DNA of 62,725 nt from Ancylobacter lacus (GCF_018390635.1 NZ_JAHBGE010000041.1:1-62725); one strand, 5' to 3'. Shown: positions 1 through 7,704, counted from the first letter of the stretch. Notes: generated from the letters alone by a model not told the origin. Made by a program: numbers and translations.

Positions 1-55
1 TCATGTGGTGAAATCGACTGAAGGGCATCCTTGCATCGCGGGCCGTTCCACATAT
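1..55. repeat. 55-bp direct repeat, copy 1
   Basis: These 55 bp recur exactly at 337-391, so a 336-bp period is present once in full plus the repeat. The copy starts at the window edge, so it may extend further left. The two copies diverge directly after CATAT. It could be the footprint of a short tandem duplication or of two insertions with a shared end. No known IS terminus was recognised. Confidence 0.9.
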
Positions 56-545
56 GACCAGAGGTGGAATATACCGCAGCCCAATGGAAACTCCGGCGAA
101 GGAGATACCCGCTTGAGGATCCCGACCGCCCGTACGAGCTGACCGGCGAGGGCCGGCAGAAGCGAGGTGCATAAGCAGACGATGAATCCACGGGACGAAA
201 TCCCGAAACAGGACAGGCCGAAACCCGTGACGCGCACAAAGCGCGCCCCCTTGATCCAGCCACCTGCTTCGCGAATTTCATCGAGGCCAGCGGTCATGTG
301 CCGCGCAGAAAGGCCGGACATATGACCGCACCGTCCTCATGTGGTGAAATCGACTGAAGGGCATCCTTGCATCGCGGGCCGTTCCACATATCATGGGTTG
401 ATGGCGTCAGGCCATCGGCTGGACCCAAGGATCAGCGTCGTGAAACGGGGATGGTCGTCCGGTCAGGAGACCGTGATGGCGGGTTACTGCGCAGGTTGCT
501 TCCGCCGGGCTGCGAGGTGCAACACGTGCTGCCTGTGGGAAGCCG
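56..545. other. Gene-poor island segment
   Basis: Apart from the 55-bp repeats this stretch holds no gene I can support. A minus-strand frame is open from 321 to 1 (106 codons, one hydrophobic stretch) but has no recognisable domain, and its 3' end is made of the repeat. It is either a gene remnant or chance. The 9-mer CATATGACC occurs at 51-59 and again at 319-327, close to both repeat junctions. Confidence 0.5.
337..391. repeat. 55-bp direct repeat, copy 2
   Basis: Exact second copy of 1-55. It lies 154 bp downstream of the stop codon of the toxin gene at 546-968 (minus strand), in a segment without other genes. Confidence 0.9.
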
Positions 546-968
546 TCAGCGTGGCATGCTCCAGGGATTGATGACCGCCACACCGGCGGCATGGAAGGCG
601 CTGGTATCGCGGGTGGCCACAGTGAAGCCCCGGGCGGCTGCGATTGCGGCGATATAGCCGTCGGGCGTCGGAAAGCCCTTCCCAGCCCCGCGCGCCTTCA
701 CGGCGAGGTCGGCATAGCGTTGTGCGGCAGCGACATCGAAAGGCAAGACGCGGTCGGCGAACAGCTCCATCACCCCGTCCATGGCATCCGTGAGCCGGTC
801 CTTCCGCTTGCCCGCGGGCAGCGCACCGATGCCGTACAACAGTTCGGCGATGGTGACGCTGGAGAGATAGAGCGTCTCGGCCGCCTGCTCGTCGAGCCAC
901 GCCCGCACGGTGTCGTCGGGCGTGGGCTTCATCGCCTCCGAGATGACATTGGTGTCGAGAAGGATCAT
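546..968 (-). CDS. fitB: PIN-domain toxin, FitB/VapC family
   Basis: A 140-residue PIN-domain ribonuclease, the toxin of a type II toxin-antitoxin pair. The acidic metal-binding residues of the family are visible: Asp5 in LLDTNVIS, Glu42 in AELLYG, Asp103 in TPDGYIAA and Asp121 in ATRDTSAF. Length and these motifs fit the FitB branch (full-size PIN, about 140 aa). Its ATG overlaps the TGA of the upstream antitoxin by 4 nt, the usual coupled arrangement. In the cell it would cleave RNA when free and be silenced by the cognate RHH protein. Within a mobile island such pairs commonly stabilise maintenance; that role is inferred here. Confidence 0.9.
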   Translation of the reverse strand: MILLDTNVISEAMKPTPDDTVRAWLDEQAAETLYLSSVTIAELLYGIGALPAGKRKDRLTDAMDGVMELFADRVLPFDVAAAQRYADLAVKARGAGKGFPTPDGYIAAIAAARGFTVATRDTSAFHAAGVAVINPWSMPR

Positions 969-1219
969 TCGAAACTCATCGGCTCGGCAGGCATCCTGTC
1001 GCGCGCCGGGCTGAGGGCGTCGATGTCCTCATTGGTCAGCCCCAGTCGGCGGCTGCGTTCCGCGAGCGCCGTTCCGAGCCGGAGGCGCGTGTCAGGGCGA
1101 ACGGCGGTCTCCAGGATGTCGCGCATCTCGGCTTCGGTGCTGCGGCCGTGCTGTGCCGCGCGCACCTTGAGGGCACGGTGCGTCGCCTCGGAGAGGTTGC
1201 GGATCGTCACTGCGGGCAT
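965..1219 (-). CDS. fitA: Ribbon-helix-helix antitoxin, FitA family
   Basis: An 84-residue antitoxin and autorepressor. The N-terminal segment MPAVTIRNLSEATHRALK is the beta strand and first helix of a ribbon-helix-helix DNA-binding fold, and the C-terminal half would wrap the toxin. A GGAGG sequence lies 8 nt before the ATG at 1219, which fixes the start. The last 4 nt overlap the start of the PIN toxin. Type II antitoxins of this family bind repeats in their own promoter. A direct repeat GATAGC-N3-GATAGC sits about 22 bp upstream and is a candidate site. Confidence 0.88.
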   Translation of the reverse strand: MPAVTIRNLSEATHRALKVRAAQHGRSTEAEMRDILETAVRPDTRLRLGTALAERSRRLGLTNEDIDALSPARDRMPAEPMSFE

Positions 1220-1240
1220 GATGGCGCCTCCAGTAAGGCC

Positions 1241-1255
1241 GATAGCGTTGATAGC
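1241..1255. promoter_or_regulatory. Candidate FitA operator
   Basis: Direct repeat GATAGC (1241-1246) and GATAGC (1250-1255), 9 bp apart centre to centre, in the short gap between the antitoxin start and the upstream DUF2493 gene. The position suits autoregulation by the RHH antitoxin. Assignment is by position only. Confidence 0.35.
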
Positions 1256-1295
1256 AAAATAGAGGAAACGCCATCACATTCAAGATGGCGGGCTT

Positions 1296-1315
1296 GGCGG
1301 CGCTTATGCGCCGCC
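1296..1315 (-). terminator. Hairpin over the DUF2493 stop codon
   Basis: GGCGGCGC (1296-1303) pairs with GCGCCGCC (1308-1315) around a TTAT loop, an 8-bp perfect stem. The loop contains the TAA stop of the gene at 1304-2230. No U-tract follows on the minus strand, so termination would be weak or factor-dependent. Confidence 0.4.
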
Positions 1316-2230
1316 GGAGCCGAACCGATAGACCGGGATGCCCATCTTACGGGCCTTGTCGGCCAGATTGTCCTGAATGCCGGTGCCGGGGAAGATCACG
1401 ACCCCGATCGGCACCACGTTCAGCATCTGGTCGTTGCGCTTGAAGGGCGCAGCCTTGGCGTGCTTCGTCCAGTCGGGCTTGAAGGCCACCTGCGGCACCT
1501 TGCGGCTATCGGCCCAGAGAGACGCGATCTTCTCGGCGCCCTTTGGGGAGCCGCCATGCAGGAGCACCATGTCCGGGTGCTTGGCGTGGATCTGATCGAG
1601 CTTGGCCCAGATCTGCCTATGATCGGCGGTGTCGCCACCCGAGAAGGCGATCTTCGGCCCGGCGGGCACGAGCACCTCGCTATCCGCGCGCCTCCTGGCG
1701 GCGAGGAAATCCCGGCTGTCGATCAGCGATGCGGTGAGGTGGCGATGGTTAACCCGTGATCCGGCCCGTGGCGTCCAGGGAGAGCCGGTGGCGATACGGT
1801 AGCGGTCGGCGGCGGCATCGCGGAAGGTTTCCATGCCGTCGCGGCGGCCGATCAGGTTCATGCCGATGTCGATCAGACGCTCGAGCTCCAGGGACTTCAC
1901 CTCGGAGCCGTCCTGTTCATGCTGAAGCTGCTTCTGGGCCTGCTCGTTGACGTCAAGCTTCTGCTCGATCCGGTCCACGGCGCGGTGGAACATGTTGACG
2001 GTCGACCAGAGGAGATCGGGAAGCTCGGCATCGAGGCTGGTGTCGGTGATCGTGGCGACCAGGGCATCGAAGATATCGGCGATGGCGCCTTCGATGAGGC
2101 GGTCCTCCGGTGGCAGGCGCTGGTCGCGCTCGTCCTCGGAAGGACGGTAACCGTGGAGCTGCAATTCCTGGATCAGGTGGTCGGTCGGGGATGAGACGTG
2201 GTGCGGCTCGTGGTCGTCATGCGCGCTCAT
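1304..2230 (-). CDS. DUF2493 (SLOG-fold) island protein
   Basis: A 308-residue protein with a C-terminal DUF2493 domain, a Rossmann-like member of the SLOG/YpsA superfamily thought to bind nucleotides. The domain starts around residue 195 (KIAFSGGDTADH), followed by VLLHGGSPKGAEKIA and IGVVIFPGTGIQDN, the glycine-rich loops of the fold. The N-terminal 190 residues are acidic and helical, with a region of possible coiled coil (VDRIEQKLDVNEQAQKQL). The ATG at 2230 is chosen because GGAG stands 7 nt upstream; longer reading is possible but has no ribosome site. It follows the toprim gene in the DUF932-ParB-toprim-DUF2493 order common to rhizobial ICEs and plasmids. Its function is unknown. Confidence 0.85.
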   Translation of the reverse strand: MSAHDDHEPHHVSSPTDHLIQELQLHGYRPSEDERDQRLPPEDRLIEGAIADIFDALVATITDTSLDAELPDLLWSTVNMFHRAVDRIEQKLDVNEQAQKQLQHEQDGSEVKSLELERLIDIGMNLIGRRDGMETFRDAAADRYRIATGSPWTPRAGSRVNHRHLTASLIDSRDFLAARRRADSEVLVPAGPKIAFSGGDTADHRQIWAKLDQIHAKHPDMVLLHGGSPKGAEKIASLWADSRKVPQVAFKPDWTKHAKAAPFKRNDQMLNVVPIGVVIFPGTGIQDNLADKARKMGIPVYRFGSGGA

Positions 2231-2546
2231 GGGATGCTCCATCGGTTTGGACCGCTTGCCGTGGCGGCCTTCATGGCGACGAAGCCGTCGGGCGGGACGG
2301 ACCTGCACCCGGAGCGAAGCGAGAGGGCCGCAGCGCCAGCGGAGGATGGCGAGAAGCCGGCGATTTTGCTTCGCGATGGAAAGCGGCCCGAAGGCCGCGC
2401 CGGAAAATCGTCGGCGGCAGCCATTGCCGATCCGGCCCGGCTGATGGCCGATCGCCCTCTCGAAGGCCCAAGGCGCGGTCCTCTTGCCGTGACTGACGCA
2501 TCCTTGCGTGTATGGCGGACACGTCTCGCGGTTCATCTGGTTTCGG
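2231..2546. other. 316-bp gap between toprim and DUF2493 genes
   Basis: No gene is supported. On the minus strand there is a short hairpin with a UUCG-type tetraloop (GCGGCC and GGCCGC arms, 2383-2398) followed by TTTCC, possibly a weak terminator of the toprim gene. Otherwise nothing distinctive is seen. Confidence 0.4.
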
Positions 2547-3578
2547 CTATGGGGCCAGGCTCATGAAGCGCACGACATCTTCCGGTGCGAGTTGCACCCG
2601 AACGCCCGTCCGCAGGGTATCGATACCGAGCTGCTGGAGATCCTCGTTGAAGTCCCCAAGTGCTGGCGACAATGGAATGGCCTCGATGCCCTCGGCGTTC
2701 GCCCGCTCGAGCAGCGTGTCCCGCGCGGAGTCGCCTGCCGGATCCTTGTCGTGGACGATATAGAGCCGCCTCAAGGCAGGCGGGAACAGGACGGCGGCCA
2801 AATGCGATGCCGAGAGCGCCGGTGCCATCGCCATGTTGGGCAGGACCTGCCGGAGCGACAGCATGGTCTCGATGCCTTCGCCCGCTGCGATCACGCTGTT
2901 GGGCACACCGATGCGAACGGTAGACCCAAGCAGATCGCCCATCGCCTTGCGCGGCGTGTCGACCGGAGCCTTGTCCGAACCGTCGGGTGCGAGCCAGGTG
3001 CGGTGCACGCCGGTGATCCTGCCGGAGAGATCGGTGACGGCGGCGATCATCGCGGGCCAGGTCTCTGTCGGGCCGTTGTCAGGCTTGTAGTAGCAGCGCG
3101 GATGGAAGCGCAGGTTTCCGGCTCCGTGCAGAAGCGTAATGCCGCGTCGGCGCAAATACGTCTCTGCGAGGGTCCCGGCGATTGGCTGCGACATGGCGAA
3201 CAGACGCCTTGCCGCTTCGGTCGATCCTGACGGGGCCGGCGCGATACCGCGTTGTGCTACGGGCTCCGGTTCGGGATGCGGCAGGTTGAGAAAGGCGGAC
3301 GCTTCCTTAGCAACGTCAGCGAAGTCGGGGAGACCGTGCGATCCGCGGATGACGTCGAGAAGATCGCCATGCTCGCCGGTGGCGGCATCGGTCCATTTGC
3401 CCGCCGGCCCCTTCGCAGATGCCTGGAGCCGGACAAAGAGCGAGCGGCCGGGCGTGTTTCTGATATCGCCGACAAGCCAGTAGCGGCCCTCCCGGCGTCC
3501 ATTGGAGAGATAGTGGCGGCAGACCGCCTCGGCTCGATCGGCGAGCCGGCGCGACAGATGTTGAGCAATCCCGGACAT
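2547..3578 (-). CDS. Toprim-domain (primase-like) protein
   Basis: A 343-residue protein of the plasmid/ICE toprim family (P4-alpha-primase-like, without helicase). The N-terminal part resembles the DUF7146-type module (about residues 1-200). The toprim fold follows: VIAAGEGIETMLSL (about 230-243) carries the catalytic Glu, and LYIVHDKDPAGDSARDTL (about 273-290) carries the Asp pair that binds metal. It probably acts in replication or priming of single-stranded DNA during conjugation; this is inferred from the family. It follows a strong terminator that separates it from the ParB-like gene, so it may have its own promoter or depend on read-through. The ATG at 3578 has only a weak purine-rich ribosome site. 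Confidence 0.88.
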   Translation of the reverse strand: MSGIAQHLSRRLADRAEAVCRHYLSNGRREGRYWLVGDIRNTPGRSLFVRLQASAKGPAGKWTDAATGEHGDLLDVIRGSHGLPDFADVAKEASAFLNLPHPEPEPVAQRGIAPAPSGSTEAARRLFAMSQPIAGTLAETYLRRRGITLLHGAGNLRFHPRCYYKPDNGPTETWPAMIAAVTDLSGRITGVHRTWLAPDGSDKAPVDTPRKAMGDLLGSTVRIGVPNSVIAAGEGIETMLSLRQVLPNMAMAPALSASHLAAVLFPPALRRLYIVHDKDPAGDSARDTLLERANAEGIEAIPLSPALGDFNEDLQQLGIDTLRTGVRVQLAPEDVVRFMSLAP

Positions 3579-3584
3579 GGCGAG

Positions 3585-3624
3585 CTTTTCAAAAACAAAG
3601 GCCCGCCGACAGAGCCGGCGGGCC
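3585..3624 (-). terminator. Rho-independent terminator of the ParB-like gene
   Basis: On the minus strand a 9-bp perfect GC stem (arms 3616-3624 and 3600-3608) with a 7-nt loop is followed by TTTGTTTTTGAAAAG. It starts 23 bp after the TAA of the ParB-like gene and ends just before the toprim start. Confidence 0.88.
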
Positions 3625-3647
3625 GAGGTTCAGGATCGTGTTGAGGG

Positions 3648-5705
3648 TTACTCCGCCGCCACGGCAGGGGGGATGTCCGTGGCGTCCTCAGTATCCTCAT
3701 GGCTCCCGTCTTCGCCCATGGCCGTTGTGCCGTCCTGCGCCGCCGTTCCTTCGCCGGCCTCCGGTTCGGCTCCGCGCAGCGGTTCCGGCAGCCAGCCGGT
3801 GCCGGCCAGCAGCGCTTCGGCCTCGCGGGCCATGTCGCCCTTCTTCAGGTGCGCGATACGCTCCGCAGCACGCGGCCCCTTTGCCTCGCCCACCGCCTGC
3901 AGAATGCGGGCCTTGGTCACGCGCCCGAGGAAATTGTCCACGGTCGGCTTCCACCCGGCAGCCGCCATGTCGAGGTCGACGGCGCGGGCGACCTGATCGG
4001 CATGGTTGAGCGCGCGCGGCCGCCGGTTCCAGGCCTCATGGACGGCGTTCACCGAGAGGCTCACGACATGGGCGAACAGGCCGGAGCGGCTGTCGCTGTC
4101 CCAATCCCGCAGCGCCTCCCAGAGATCGGCCGAGTCCTTCGGCAGGACCTTGGCCCAGCCCTCATGCCGGGCGTGGATCGCCGCGGCCGAGGCACTGTCA
4201 TTCAGCCCCGGCGCCTGCGCGCTGAAAGCCACGCTCTTCAGGTCGAGTTCGAGGCAGCTATCCGAGCCGTAGCGGTAGAAGCTCTTCAGCGTCAGGGCAT
4301 GCAGGGCGGCGAGGAAGGCGACGTCCAGCCGTTCGCCCAGCGCCTGGCGCAGGCCGAGCGTGCGATGCGAGGTCAGCTCGGTCATCAGCCGGTCCGAGAG
4401 CGCAGACAGCCCTTCGTCCTCCTCGGGCTCAGGCGCGTCTGCCATGACGGCCTCGCCGGTACGCATGGCCGCAACCGCGCCAACGTGCGGTACGGCGTCT
4501 TCCGCGGCGACTTCGGGCTCCACCGGCAGTTCGTCCTCCGGCCGCACATAACCGCGCTCAATGCGGACCGTGCCGTCATGGGCGATGCTGACGAAGGCAC
4601 CAGCGCGCGCCACCTCCAGCAGATCGAAGGTGATCGGACGCGCGTCGAAGGCTTCGATCGCCGTCTCGATCTCGCCGAGCCGCGCATCGACATCGTCGGG
4701 CAGTTCATCCGCCTCGGCGTATTCCGCGGACAGGCGATCATATTCCGCCTGGAGGGCATCGCGGCCGGCTTCCTCTTCGGCGCTGAGCGGGATGGTCTCA
4801 CCGCGCAGCTGCCGCAAGCCGTAGGTGTGGCCATAGGCGAAGTCGGGGGCCATCTCGACCCACTTCCACCCCTCGATAGCGACAGCGTTGGCCTCAGCCT
4901 TCAGCTTCTCGGCCACCAGCCGGTCGACAAGCGCGACATCCTGCAGCCAGCCGCCGTCGTCGCCCTGAAACAGGTCGCGCAGGATAGTGCCGCCGGCCTC
5001 GACATAGGCCTCAAGACCGATGAACTGGGCGCGCTTGTCACAGGCGCGGACAGCACCCTCGGTCAGCATGCGGCGGATGGCATAGGGCTGCTTGTCATAG
5101 GAGGTCTTCAGCCGCTCGAAGACCTGTTCCTGGCGCGAATGGTCGCCGGACACGGTGAAGGCCATGAGTTGGTCGAGCGTCATGTCGTCCTCGGCATAGA
5201 CCTCCAACAGCACCGGCGAGACCGAGGCGAGCCTGAGACGCTGCTTCACCACGCCGACGGAGACGAAGAAGGCGGCAGCGATCTCCTCCTCGGACTGACC
5301 CTTCTCCCGCAGGGCGAGGAAGGCGCGGAACTGGTCGAGCGGATGCAGCGGCGCGCGCTGGACATTCTCGGCGAGCGAATCCTCCTCGGCGATGCCGCCT
5401 TCCCGGATCACGCAGGGCACAAGCGCAGTCCTGGCGAGGCGCTTCTGCTTCACCAGCAATTCCAGCGCCCGATAGCGCCGTCCGCCGGCCGGGATCTCGA
5501 ACATGCCGGTCTCGACGCCGGCGTCGTCAACCACAGGCCGGACGCTCAGGCCCTGCAGCAGGCCACGGCGGGCGATGTCCTCAGCCAGTTCCTCGATCGA
5601 GACCCCGGCCTTGATGCGCCGGACGTTCGATTGGCTGAGCAGGAGCTTGTTGAAGGGTATGTCACGCGAGGGCGAGAGCGTGATCTTCTGAACATTGGTC
5701 GCCAT
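3648..5705 (-). CDS. Large ParB/RepB-like nuclease-domain protein
   Basis: A 685-residue ParB-family protein of the type found on Alphaproteobacterial ICEs and plasmids. The N-terminal ParB/Srx domain (about residues 15-125) contains SQSNVRRI, a SLAENVQRAPLHPLDQF segment and GGRRYRALELL. A helix-turn-helix KorB/ParB-like region follows (about 130-200, SEEEIAAAFFVSVGVVKQRL). The remaining 450 residues are specific to this large family, acidic in the middle. It may act in partition or as a transcription factor of the element. Start: ATG at 5705, because GGAGG lies 8 nt upstream; a GTG 9 nt earlier overlaps that site and is unlikely. It has a structured leader shared with the neighbouring DUF932 gene and a strong terminator behind it. 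Confidence 0.9.
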   Translation of the reverse strand: MATNVQKITLSPSRDIPFNKLLLSQSNVRRIKAGVSIEELAEDIARRGLLQGLSVRPVVDDAGVETGMFEIPAGGRRYRALELLVKQKRLARTALVPCVIREGGIAEEDSLAENVQRAPLHPLDQFRAFLALREKGQSEEEIAAAFFVSVGVVKQRLRLASVSPVLLEVYAEDDMTLDQLMAFTVSGDHSRQEQVFERLKTSYDKQPYAIRRMLTEGAVRACDKRAQFIGLEAYVEAGGTILRDLFQGDDGGWLQDVALVDRLVAEKLKAEANAVAIEGWKWVEMAPDFAYGHTYGLRQLRGETIPLSAEEEAGRDALQAEYDRLSAEYAEADELPDDVDARLGEIETAIEAFDARPITFDLLEVARAGAFVSIAHDGTVRIERGYVRPEDELPVEPEVAAEDAVPHVGAVAAMRTGEAVMADAPEPEEDEGLSALSDRLMTELTSHRTLGLRQALGERLDVAFLAALHALTLKSFYRYGSDSCLELDLKSVAFSAQAPGLNDSASAAAIHARHEGWAKVLPKDSADLWEALRDWDSDSRSGLFAHVVSLSVNAVHEAWNRRPRALNHADQVARAVDLDMAAAGWKPTVDNFLGRVTKARILQAVGEAKGPRAAERIAHLKKGDMAREAEALLAGTGWLPEPLRGAEPEAGEGTAAQDGTTAMGEDGSHEDTEDATDIPPAVAAE

Positions 5706-5786
5706 GGAAGGCACCTCCGCGACGGGCGGCCAAGAGCCTCTCTCTCGACCTCCAACCCGTCACGAAGCGCAGCGCCGCCCTCTCAC
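5706..5786 (-). promoter_or_regulatory. Structured leader A of the ParB-like gene
   Basis: The 81-nt leader folds into an outer stem of 12 bp (5' arm 5756-5767, 3' arm 5715-5726, one or two G-U pairs) whose 3' arm includes four of five bases of the Shine-Dalgarno GGAGG (5714-5718). An inner stem of 7 bp (5742-5748 with 5730-5736) carries an AGAGG loop. A GTGAGAGG block stands at the 5' edge (5779-5786). Leader B (7074-7153) has the same layout, with base changes that keep pairing. Masking of the ribosome site suggests translational control by temperature, protein or ligand; the trigger is unknown. Confidence 0.65.
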
Positions 5787-5832
5787 TCTGGAGGGCGACG
5801 CCGCAGAACCGCAGATCCGCACAAGCGCAAAG

Positions 5833-5876
5833 CCGGAAAGCCGGAGACACGGGTGTCCGCATCTCCGGCTTTCCGG
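5833..5876 (-). terminator. 15-bp inverted repeat after the DUF932 gene
   Basis: CCGGAAAGCCGGAGA (5833-5847) is the exact complement of 5862-5876, separated by 14 nt. It begins 4 bp after the TGA of the DUF932 gene. On the minus strand it is followed by CTTTGCGCTTG, a poor U-tract, so it may work as a terminator or as an mRNA 3'-end stabiliser. Confidence 0.6.
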
Positions 5877-5879
5877 AAA

Positions 5880-7073
5880 TCAGGCGGCCCGATCGAGCAG
5901 CTTCTTGGCCCGGCCCTCCAGGTCGAGCCGCGCATCCTGGTGCGGCTTGTCGCGTGCGAGCGCGGTGATGCCCTGCACGAAGTCGAAGATGCTCTCGGGC
6001 TTGCGCCCTTCCTCGGCCAGAACCGTATCGATGATTTTGGCGGTCTCGGCCCTGGAGAAGCCCCGGTTGCGCAGGAAGTCGCTGCGGTCCTCGTCGGTGC
6101 GCGCGACGATCTTCTCGCGTGCGGCCTTGATGCCGTTGACGAAGGTCATGGGCGAGGAATTGGCGAAGCGGGTCAGGGCTGGGGCCGCCTCGTGCGCGAA
6201 GCGCGAGGCGGCGTATTTTGAGTGGCGGATGGTGATCTCCTGGAAATCCTCGACACCCCAGAGATTGCGGTTCTGGCAGACGGCACGCAGATAGAAACTC
6301 GCGATGCCGAGCGTCTTGGCGCCCACCTCCGAGTTCCAGCAATAGAAGCCCCGGAAATAAAGGTCCGGCGCGCCGTCGGGCAAACGCCCGGCTTCGATGG
6401 GGTTGAGATCGTCGACCAGGAACAGGAATACGTCGCGGTCGGACGCATAAAGCGTTGTCGTGTCCTTGGTGATGTCGACACGCGGATTATAGACGCCCGT
6501 CGACCAGTCGAGCACGCCCGGCACCTTCCAGCGCGTGTCGCCGGTGCCGTTGCCGGCGATGCGCTGCACTGCCTCGACCAGCTCATGATCATAGATGCGG
6601 CCATAGTCCGGGCCGGTGACCGCGCGCAACTCGACGCGGCCATTGGCGGTTTCGAACGTCTTGATCTGCTCGGCGCGGTGCGAGGTCAGGCCATATTGCA
6701 GATTAATGCCGGCCAGCGCGGCTGGAAGCTGGCGCAGATAGGCGGCCGGGGCCCCGATCTGGGCCGCGAGCTGGCCGAAGGACCAATGGTTCGGCTCGAC
6801 GGGGGCATCCGCCCCGGGAATGACCAGCGCCAACCGCTCGGCATTGGAGCGGCTCGCCTCCACATGGATGCGCGACGTCTCCACCAGGCGCGACCGACTG
6901 TGATCGGCACGCCCCCGCACCATCGCGGCCAGTTCGCCGAGCGACAGGAACCGCTCATCATCCGGCCGGGAGAACCATTCCGACGACACGCGGCCGACCC
7001 GTTCGCCGCGCGTGACATCCACCTTGTGGCCGCCACTGGCGTCGCGACCGGCATCCAGAACCTGCATGTTCAT
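5880..7073 (-). CDS. DUF932 island protein
   Basis: A 397-residue DUF932 protein, a family of phage- and plasmid-borne proteins (related to TIGR03299 phage/plasmid-like proteins) with no proven activity. Recognisable blocks are FGQLAAQIGAPAAYLRQLP (about 105-123), RAVTGPDYGRIYDHELVEA (about 155-173) and the conserved FRGFYCWNSEVGAKTL region (about 245-260). Start: ATG at 7073, with GGAGGTG 7 nt upstream. It is the first gene of the island's minus-strand set and has a leader homologous in sequence and fold to that of the ParB-like gene. Some DUF932 members are encoded in anti-defence or plasmid stabilisation loci; no role can be assigned here. Confidence 0.88.
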   Translation of the reverse strand: MNMQVLDAGRDASGGHKVDVTRGERVGRVSSEWFSRPDDERFLSLGELAAMVRGRADHSRSRLVETSRIHVEASRSNAERLALVIPGADAPVEPNHWSFGQLAAQIGAPAAYLRQLPAALAGINLQYGLTSHRAEQIKTFETANGRVELRAVTGPDYGRIYDHELVEAVQRIAGNGTGDTRWKVPGVLDWSTGVYNPRVDITKDTTTLYASDRDVFLFLVDDLNPIEAGRLPDGAPDLYFRGFYCWNSEVGAKTLGIASFYLRAVCQNRNLWGVEDFQEITIRHSKYAASRFAHEAAPALTRFANSSPMTFVNGIKAAREKIVARTDEDRSDFLRNRGFSRAETAKIIDTVLAEEGRKPESIFDFVQGITALARDKPHQDARLDLEGRAKKLLDRAA

Positions 7074-7153
7074 GGGGAACACCTCCATGACGGGCGCCGG
7101 AAGCCTCTCTCCCGACCCTCAACCCGTCACGGAAATCCAGACCTGCCTCTCAC
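7074..7153 (-). promoter_or_regulatory. Structured leader B of the DUF932 gene
   Basis: The outer stem pairs 7123-7135 with 7082-7094 (13 bp including three G-U pairs) and takes in the complete Shine-Dalgarno GGAGG at 7082-7086. The inner stem pairs 7110-7115 with 7097-7102 around a GAGAGGC loop. A GTGAGAGG block lies at 7146-7153. Compared with leader A, several stem positions change on one or both sides (for example U-G against U-A, G-C against G-U) without breaking pairing. Confidence 0.65.
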
Positions 7154-7216
7154 ACTTTTGCGCCCTGAGGGCTTTGGGGTGGCTCTGCCCGACAGCCTGG
7201 GAGGTGTGATCTGAAA

Positions 7217-7471
7217 TGAACCGCCCCGGCTTCACCGGAGGCGATTTGGCTTAAGTCATGCCGCCATTGCTGTCTCATCGAGCATGACGCTGTAGCGTGC
7301 CTCGGCTTCGGCTGGCGGGATGTTACCGATAGGCTCCAGCAGCCAGAGATGGTTGAACCAGTCGACCCAGGTCAGCGTGGCAACCTCGACGGCCTCGAAG
7401 GATCGCCAAGGACCTCGGCGATGCATGACCTCAGCCTTGACAGGGCGGTCGCCTCCGCTGGAGCGCGCCAC
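7217..7471 (-). mobile_element. IS3-family right-end fragment
   Basis: The fragment begins with TGAACCGCCCCGG at 7217, which resembles the terminal inverted repeat of IS3-family elements of the kind found in rhizobia. It continues into the 3' end of an OrfB integrase. The left end and most of the transposase are missing. It lies between the last island gene and the tRNA-Gly, at the edge of the island. Confidence 0.75.
7256..7471 (-). pseudogene. IS3-family transposase OrfB, C-terminal remnant
   Basis: About 60 codons of the extreme C-terminus of an IS3-family DDE integrase remain. AEVMHRRGPWRSFEAVEVAT and WVDWFNHLWLLEPIGNIPP lead to the ending AEARYSVMLDETAMAA. The catalytic DDE residues are all upstream and lost. 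The first ten or so codons of the open frame are not transposase-like, so the break lies near 7440. It is not expected to be functional. Confidence 0.85.
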
Positions 7472-7532
7472 GGCTTTCCCTGCCGCGCTTACCGCCTGCT
7501 TACCGAAATGGCAGAGGTGTTGCCGGTAAGCA

Positions 7533-7554
7533 GAAAACGCCCCGAAGGGCGTTT
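7533..7554 (-). terminator. Terminator of tRNA-Gly
   Basis: On the minus strand AAACGCCC-TTCG-GGGCGTTT forms an 8-bp stem closed by a UUCG tetraloop and followed by TCTG. It begins 30 bp beyond the tRNA 3' end. It may be native to the tRNA, which would place the island junction left of 7533, or may have been brought by the island. Confidence 0.7.
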
Positions 7555-7583
7555 GCTAACTATCAGATTTTATTGGGAAAATT

Positions 7584-7658
7584 TGGAGCGGGCGATGGGA
7601 TTCGAACCCACGACCCCAACCTTGGCAAGGTTGTGCTCTACCCCTGAGCTACACCCGC
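7584..7658 (-). tRNA. tRNA-Gly (anticodon GCC), CCA encoded
   Basis: The minus strand gives a full cloverleaf. The acceptor GCGGGTG pairs with CGCCCGC (one T-G), D arm TAGCTCAGGGGTAGAGCA, anticodon arm CCTTGCCAAGG with GCC in the loop, T arm GTGGGTTCGAATCCCAT, discriminator T and an encoded CCA. Length is 75 nt with CCA. Its 3' end points toward the mobile block at 1-7.5 kb, the common orientation for islands integrated at tRNA genes. Confidence 0.95.
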
Positions 7659-7704
7659 ACCGCTCCTCGGCCCGGCGGCTGAGTGGCCGCCCCCGAACGC
7701 GGCG

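Noticed and set aside
1-321. 106-codon minus-strand frame as a real gene
   Set aside because: No family recognised, no good ribosome site, and its end is composed of the 55-bp repeat.
3699-6221. Very long plus-strand open frame opposite the ParB-like and DUF932 genes
   Set aside because: It is the shadow of the minus-strand genes in GC-rich DNA; no domain, ribosome site or family match is visible.
7584-7658. An att duplicate of the tRNA-Gly 3' end within the window
   Set aside because: No second copy of the tRNA 3' segment was found in the island part shown; the other end must lie outside.
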